From Trichomonas tenax (taxonomy: Eukaryota > Parabasalia > Trichomonadida > Trichomonadidae), in assembly GCA_023091735.1 (NCBI GenBank), contig JALKBU010001074.1:1-17225 (forward strand): a stretch of DNA of 17,225 nt, read 5' to 3'. The translations under genes were made by a program, and so were the position numbers. Positions 14,401-17,225 of this stretch are shown here, in pieces (within the stretch, counting starts at the first letter, position 1; each line of letters starts with the position of its first letter). The notes beneath the pieces were generated by a model. The model was not told the origin of the DNA and did no database searches. It was given only the letters and a program-made list of their open reading frames with translations.

Positions 14401-16805
14401 AAAGGTCTGCAAACATCAATGTTCAAATCAGTAACATTATCTTGAACAGTAACTTTTGTTGTAACAGCATTTTCTTCTTTTTCACCAAATGAACAGAAAG
14501 TGTTGTTCAAGCCTTCATTGCATAACAATGATTTGAGAATGATATCTGTATTCATTACTCCATCCTTGATTTCCAATCCGCACGAGAGATTGTTAATAGA
14601 GAATGAATTTTCGACTCGTCCATTATCATTCATTAACTGAAGCGCAAATGCTTCAAACATTGAATCCATCTTCATGAAGATATCCTTTGATATTCCTTGT
14701 TGTTGTTTCTTCTTTGGCTTCTGTACATTGATTTCTTCATCCTTCATTAACTCAGAGATAGAGTTAGCAAGCATAAGGATATTGTTGTATTGCCTCTTCT
14801 TCAACATAACCATAATAGACTTCATGTTGATCTTGAAGTTCTGGTTGACGATTGTCTTCATTTGGACGAAGATGTTATCGAAATCAACAGACATCTCTGA
14901 TGGTGTGACAATGTATTCTTCACCCATCTTCACTGTGAAGTTTTTAACAGATATCAGGAACTTGTCATAGAAAGATTTGATGTTCTTTCTTTCTGGTTTA
15001 TAGCACGGTCCTGAAACAATATCTATGGAGCCAGTATCGATTTGGATTTGTTCTTCTGCTGGAATAATCAATGTTGGTGTATCCATATGCAAATCAACCT
15101 TCAAGTACTTCTTCTCTTCGATAAACTTGGCAATTTCTAATTCCGTTATTTCACACCTGACTTGCTTTAGGATCTTCTTCGGGTCAAAGTCATCAGGCTT
15201 GTTTGTTAGTTCTCTGAGCGATGAATTATCAAAGAACTTTCCAAGTCTCAGGAAGTATGGTATATCAGCATAGATAATTGGTGATGTCACTACACCGTTG
15301 ACAATCAGCTTCTTCGCAGTATTGTCGAGTATCAGGTTACCGCTAATACACTGTTCTTGGTTGGAAGGTTTGAGTTTGAAGATTTTAGTGTTACCGTCAC
15401 TATCAATTATCATCTTCTTCATCTTGAACATAGAAGTAATTGTTTGACCTGTGATGTTAACAGTTGCAGTCATTCCAAGCAAATTAATTGACGACAGCAA
15501 TTTATCTTCTTTGGTTATTAAATCGAAAGTAAAGTCGTCGATTGAAGAATTAAATGTAAGGCTTTGTGCATTGAATTGCTGACGCTTGGCTTCGACGATT
15601 TTCATGATATCTTGTTGGCTGATACCAATGGACTCTGGTTTGCTGTTGATGATGATTTGGCGTTGAGCGTAGTTCATGAAAGAAATAACGAGTTCTGATG
15701 AATATTGTTTCTCGTATTTCTCGATTGTCTTTTGGTGGCTGTCTTTGCTTGTTGCTCTAATGTATTCTATAAGTGGTGGACACATTTTCTTTCTATCTTT
15801 GAGGAATGTTAAAGCGCGCTTTATCTTGAAAGAGAATGGATGAATTTTCTTCTTCGCACACGAATATGTGTAATCCAACCATTGTCTAGAAACAGCTGCC
15901 GAAGAGCCCTCGTAGTCCAACATCTTTGTGGGCCTTCCGAGTGGTGAGAAGTACAACAATCGCTGGAAATCTGTAAATTCTTTCGCGAAGTTGAGTATTC
16001 CCTGATATTGTAATTCATTGAGTATAACGTTGATCTTTTGTGTGTTAATTGTAATCTGATTTTGAACAGGAATGCTTGGATTCAAAGCATGTTGTAAAGT
16101 TCCTTCAAATGTGAAATTCTTGAGGAGACACTGATGGCCTTGCATGGAGCTAAGCATAATCTCCTTGAATTGCTTGATTTTATTAGCTCTTGACCTCGAA
16201 TCATCTAAAATTTCGATAGGTTTAGCGTTTGGATCCATATAAATAGACAGGTCGTGAATAATGAGTCTCTTGTAGAGTATATCCGATGTTGTTTTGTCGG
16301 AAGTTAAAACTTCGATCAAAGGTATTGTAATTCCTGCGGCAACGACATGGTTACATTTGTCAAACTCAATTCTTATGTGAATGTTCTTGATTTGGGCTCT
16401 GAATTGCTCTAAAATGGCAGCAATTGAAGAAGAAATAACTTCTTCAGGCGAAATGCCAGTTTGAGCGCACAATTTGTGGAGCTCAGACTTATCTGTATTG
16501 GATTCTAACGATTCAGACGCGATAGAAACGTCAGATCTGACTCTTCCCAGGATATAAATATCGCTGAGGACCATATTCATTGGTAACGACTTAACAAGTT
16601 TCTCAATCTGTAAGTCCAGCATACCAACAATACCACGAGTAACTTCAAAAGGTATCTGATGCTTTATTAATGCATTCTTTTTGATCTGAGTGTCCTGTAG
16701 AACAGCATTTTTGTTCCACAGACTGACATTTATCTTGTTCCGGTCGATATCTTCCACGTACTCTCCGAGGAAGTAAGAAATAACATTAGCAACAATCCGA
16801 TTCAT
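8490..16805 (-). CDS. VPS13: VPS13-family bridge-like lipid-transfer protein
   Basis: A single uninterrupted 2771-codon ORF, in the range of VPS13 proteins though shorter than yeast or human forms (about 3100 or more). VPS13 forms a long hydrophobic groove that carries phospholipids between membranes at contact sites. Residues 1-~110 are the chorein domain (YFLGEYVEDIDRNKINVSLW, then VLQDTQIKKNAL and LSDIYIL). Residues up to ~1650 are the long beta-rich RBG groove. The VAB/SHR-binding region starts near residue 1717 (ILVKNNTSYKLV) and continues past 1993. The C-terminal ATG2-like amphipathic helices are near 2600 (GAKKGGAGGFFKGIATGITG). The end is a PH-like module (about 2660-2771; CHCVLTNSQIFFIHEKK). 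All landmark regions are present, so it is probably functional. A KKKQQQ patch near residue 703 marks a flexible loop. The start is the first ATG of the frame and coincides with the chorein N-terminus; TCAATG sits right at it but no well-spaced initiator is visible. Confidence 0.95.
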   Translation of the reverse strand: MNRIVANVISYFLGEYVEDIDRNKINVSLWNKNAVLQDTQIKKNALIKHQIPFEVTRGIVGMLDLQIEKLVKSLPMNMVLSDIYILGRVRSDVSIASESLESNTDKSELHKLCAQTGISPEEVISSSIAAILEQFRAQIKNIHIRIEFDKCNHVVAAGITIPLIEVLTSDKTTSDILYKRLIIHDLSIYMDPNAKPIEILDDSRSRANKIKQFKEIMLSSMQGHQCLLKNFTFEGTLQHALNPSIPVQNQITINTQKINVILNELQYQGILNFAKEFTDFQRLLYFSPLGRPTKMLDYEGSSAAVSRQWLDYTYSCAKKKIHPFSFKIKRALTFLKDRKKMCPPLIEYIRATSKDSHQKTIEKYEKQYSSELVISFMNYAQRQIIINSKPESIGISQQDIMKIVEAKRQQFNAQSLTFNSSIDDFTFDLITKEDKLLSSINLLGMTATVNITGQTITSMFKMKKMIIDSDGNTKIFKLKPSNQEQCISGNLILDNTAKKLIVNGVVTSPIIYADIPYFLRLGKFFDNSSLRELTNKPDDFDPKKILKQVRCEITELEIAKFIEEKKYLKVDLHMDTPTLIIPAEEQIQIDTGSIDIVSGPCYKPERKNIKSFYDKFLISVKNFTVKMGEEYIVTPSEMSVDFDNIFVQMKTIVNQNFKINMKSIMVMLKKRQYNNILMLANSISELMKDEEINVQKPKKKQQQGISKDIFMKMDSMFEAFALQLMNDNGRVENSFSINNLSCGLEIKDGVMNTDIILKSLLCNEGLNNTFCSFGEKEENAVTTKVTVQDNVTDLNIDVCRPFVLFDLSWFNSLMKFFIDQEPSIDIIKEKAIEYAENSANKEPVEVVKQTSDQIMKMKINVISPNIQLHLPQTDGKTFNIEVGIEKLSSQIDMQGESQAISVGFEEFYTAFNNRKLIKDITGGVTIDINEKTIVKGTLPSFKVELIKDDFNNIMEIATFITSYMSLFQLGANTNNTAQKPGDVIVDLGIPNIEIAFVEQDVKMFSIMANVFSFNMMNENISCAVESITLNSKDSVIGTIGHFNFEDNTVKLPDETKIALTEEGLGWLIPIFINEPVHFLKTLEVKEENPKPVETPEQPNTNIKLDVGKLLVTGFYKQEKVFDLVIPSVTGSIDTGKDLLVNMLISGVKITNEEIDDFINIDDQISFKMQQNILDFNLKKAVVAFQYNFFLTKFLGSILGLFGGNKEEPAVFSQFRYNAKVNEVELKLIGKDNFAENNVKFDLKRIDVTTAENCTDMTISVGDMNSNIISMNNITMLFKMLTSYQPPKVSKWFPASLKHKYAKDNTQYIVGYDIEMSIPNINYKFDQLSTKTLCNIITSFLPTEIIHEIWEIKIIVKVSIASTNVSIGDQQIAINNFKFYMAEKQKMTVEKLTFNDLVINQFQLQISPILLNLAVESVVGILDVDPLLFVVNQFLTSAFTSTNFSVEDPDEPPPGDVDVALNVASTNIMLLIIKDQTRMLYLNTKMTFNQTKSGMSVLMKNLCVGFQDYQIDTSKVAIIHNCFVGIQMSVDLLSASFSNLDVKLSIDQLAAIYILADKFTKMIPANAIDTDMQNTGKLVDDDEQIKKLPFKIKLLIPETSIQLNYQSMPNPNNDIPFIHFLLGQVDVMLDPTVQAELDLSIPIKKFDYFNMKSQLWEILMAPFDIKLKVKYDDNVMLNVLLDQVIDLHVDKSMIKNITSYANDIMKRFERQDISNPHEQGILVKNNTSYKLVAAVQNGNTYNVDPEKEVILREAAIKTNITYKVIGDKEVQGMLSLDDLVYSRMIMKDVLCFNQCSTKRKEIVFSSLLVFENKSISSIKIAVDEKEIAAILPTEQYPLKHSIPISSCFYVDNASFHLSDVRKKSIVLSVGKCVTKTALIVKHQIDNVNKITFYNNGKFNNHTPFVADVTVDNQKIGEVKPDETKPLNLINSKAEVIVQLKTSAVLTRGEPIRIKIEKDKTYLIPSKDNNVHIKVTHNKFGQALFHLFLPVILRNMSDTTFFITSSEVQQATCQTGTDLYLSDKSVVESDTPSILFTPHLIMDKAKMQPIEATYTVAPSQYFLAVAEHVYIPLIYSVSYYNEFTRLATFRPKYNIISDLDFEFSLKPRQNGTYHPVSSNERCVLPECDETSEFLFKSQKTSEILLNFENPINITFMTTNGPVQMIVSVKDGTNYIHFRKPEGKQQVTVKNLTKKKIKMAQYNVFDQYVEPFSKTFFAYTQPFKDLQIKLFIDNQEVEVDENEPKTVNDAIIQVQRQIKDITIYIAYAEIKQKRFPSFALSFMMNCIQIGIISNYRELFLLSIKNTSFVVTSTAFSMAANLKVGALILDDLHPLDVFETMVESNNFLDFGMLITYENNSQVIKDISIRVAPINLYLDNSAICDLVALIMNDFVPTAGEEDEVEEKQQVVKSTGVNETVNIKSVEFFSCNAITVNLQHESSTRRPTMFKCPFPEMLMIPSITDAHISLDKIEIKDLILTGDVIMAGVVNPMKNQAFRLALKLLLGIDMFLNVGAISDSFVKTVTKGNPTFLIGGTLRIGENVINTVGSILRTFTAESAIKGTRTQKVSLNASAGQTFVNGMESLGSGIVDGIAGIFVDPIRGAKKGGAGGFFKGIATGITGVVARPVLGVADAGAGIIGAARKAISDDTIILRRQRLPRAILFRTVSPFNEEFAKLQNVAQMDSPGYESYNEQAQFIFRCHLKKDCHCVLTNSQIFFIHEKKVDKSYDFADIKQIQFINNTVTVQGSHNFEFIIEDGEKNLDVIKQFLITKVHTF

Positions 16806-16983
16806 TGATTATAAAATTTATGCCGATAAGTCCTCTCAATTTTTCAATTAACAATTGAAAATTTTCCAATAATTCATTATTCAACTGCTTTGTACTTTGC
16901 ATATCTTATATTTAAGGTTTCATAAAATTTTGCTATAAAATGAGCCATTTCCCAAATATATATCCATAAAATAATTTATTTGG
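16806..16983. other. AT-rich upstream region of the VPS13 gene
   Basis: No gene is visible. It contains the VPS13 promoter by position. The inverted pair TTTTCAATT (16841-16849) and AATTGAAAA (16853-16861) forms a 9-bp hairpin with a 3-nt loop. A TCAAT on the minus strand at 16858-16854 could be an initiator variant about 51 nt before the ATG, which is further than usual. Confidence 0.4.
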
Positions 16984-17196
16984 ATGAGCGCCATTCCGGA
17001 AGGAGCTCAAGGACGGGATTGGGACAAAATAGAACAACGTGCTTTTCTGACATGTAAATTATGTTTGACATATAGAGTCAGAATGTCAAATATAAAGGAA
17101 AGTGACGTGATTGCGAGGGAAAAATGGAAAAGTGTCAATAGGTTGAAATGGATTGAACTCAATGTTGGAAGCCAAAGAAGACTTCATTATGAGTAG
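16984..17196 (+). CDS. Doubtful 70-codon ORF
   Basis: ATG to TAG, with a product beginning MSAIPEGAQGRDWDKIEQRA and rich in basic and aromatic residues near the C-terminus (EKWKSVNRLKWIEL). I do not recognise it. No initiator matches the expected 8-20 nt upstream interval and the stop is not TAAA. The coding sequence overlaps inverted TGACATGTAAA-like motifs that also occur in the non-coding spacer near 4755-4838. It could be a small gene, the start of a gene broken by the window end, or a translated repeat. Confidence 0.25.
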   Translation: MSAIPEGAQGRDWDKIEQRAFLTCKLCLTYRVRMSNIKESDVIAREKWKSVNRLKWIELNVGSQRRLHYE

Positions 17197-17225
17197 TTGT
17201 GGCCTCATAGTGAAGGATGACCTGG

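Overview
The window looks like nuclear DNA of a parabasalid (trichomonad) protist, most likely Trichomonas/Tritrichomonas-like; I cannot name the species. The evidence is an AT-rich genome with long intronless genes. All three intact full-length genes end in a stop codon overlapping TAAA, the trichomonad cleavage/polyadenylation tetranucleotide. TCA-type initiator matches lie about 10-15 nt before two of the start codons. The protein set is eukaryotic: an actin relative with a calponin-homology domain, a BEACH-WD40 relic and VPS13.

Layout. Positions 1-1602 are very AT-rich accessory DNA. They hold the 3' end of a lysine/glutamate-rich gene (+), a 107-115 bp direct duplication with a variable TTAG microsatellite, a perfect 21-bp hairpin, a possible hydrophobic peptide fragment and an 86-codon orphan ORF (-). 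This could be the edge of a mobile or viral-type element, but no hallmark gene is visible. Positions 1603-3969 (-) encode a 788-residue chimera: calponin-homology domain, about 260 residues of E/K/R-rich helix, and a complete actin fold with a degraded ATP site. Positions 3970-5494 form a 1.5-kb divergent intergenic region containing a pair of inverted ~120-bp repeats, a 15-bp hairpin and a cluster of TACATGTCA-like motifs. Positions 5495-6550 (+) encode a complete GDP-mannose 3,5-epimerase of plant type. Positions 6602-8409 (+) are a 5'-truncated BEACH-WD40 pseudogene with an in-frame TAG and a one-base frameshift. Positions 8490-16805 (-) encode a full-length 2771-residue VPS13 bridge-like lipid-transfer protein, convergent with the pseudogene. 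Positions 16806-17225 hold intergenic DNA and one doubtful 70-codon ORF.

The genes do not form an operon or an obvious pathway. The best candidate for something undescribed is the CH / charged-helix / actin-like chimera: a potential actin-filament-binding head joined by a possible rigid single-alpha-helix spacer to a probably non-catalytic actin-like module. Next most interesting are the plant-like epimerase in a protist expected to be a parasite, and the inverted-repeat structure in the promoter-side spacer.
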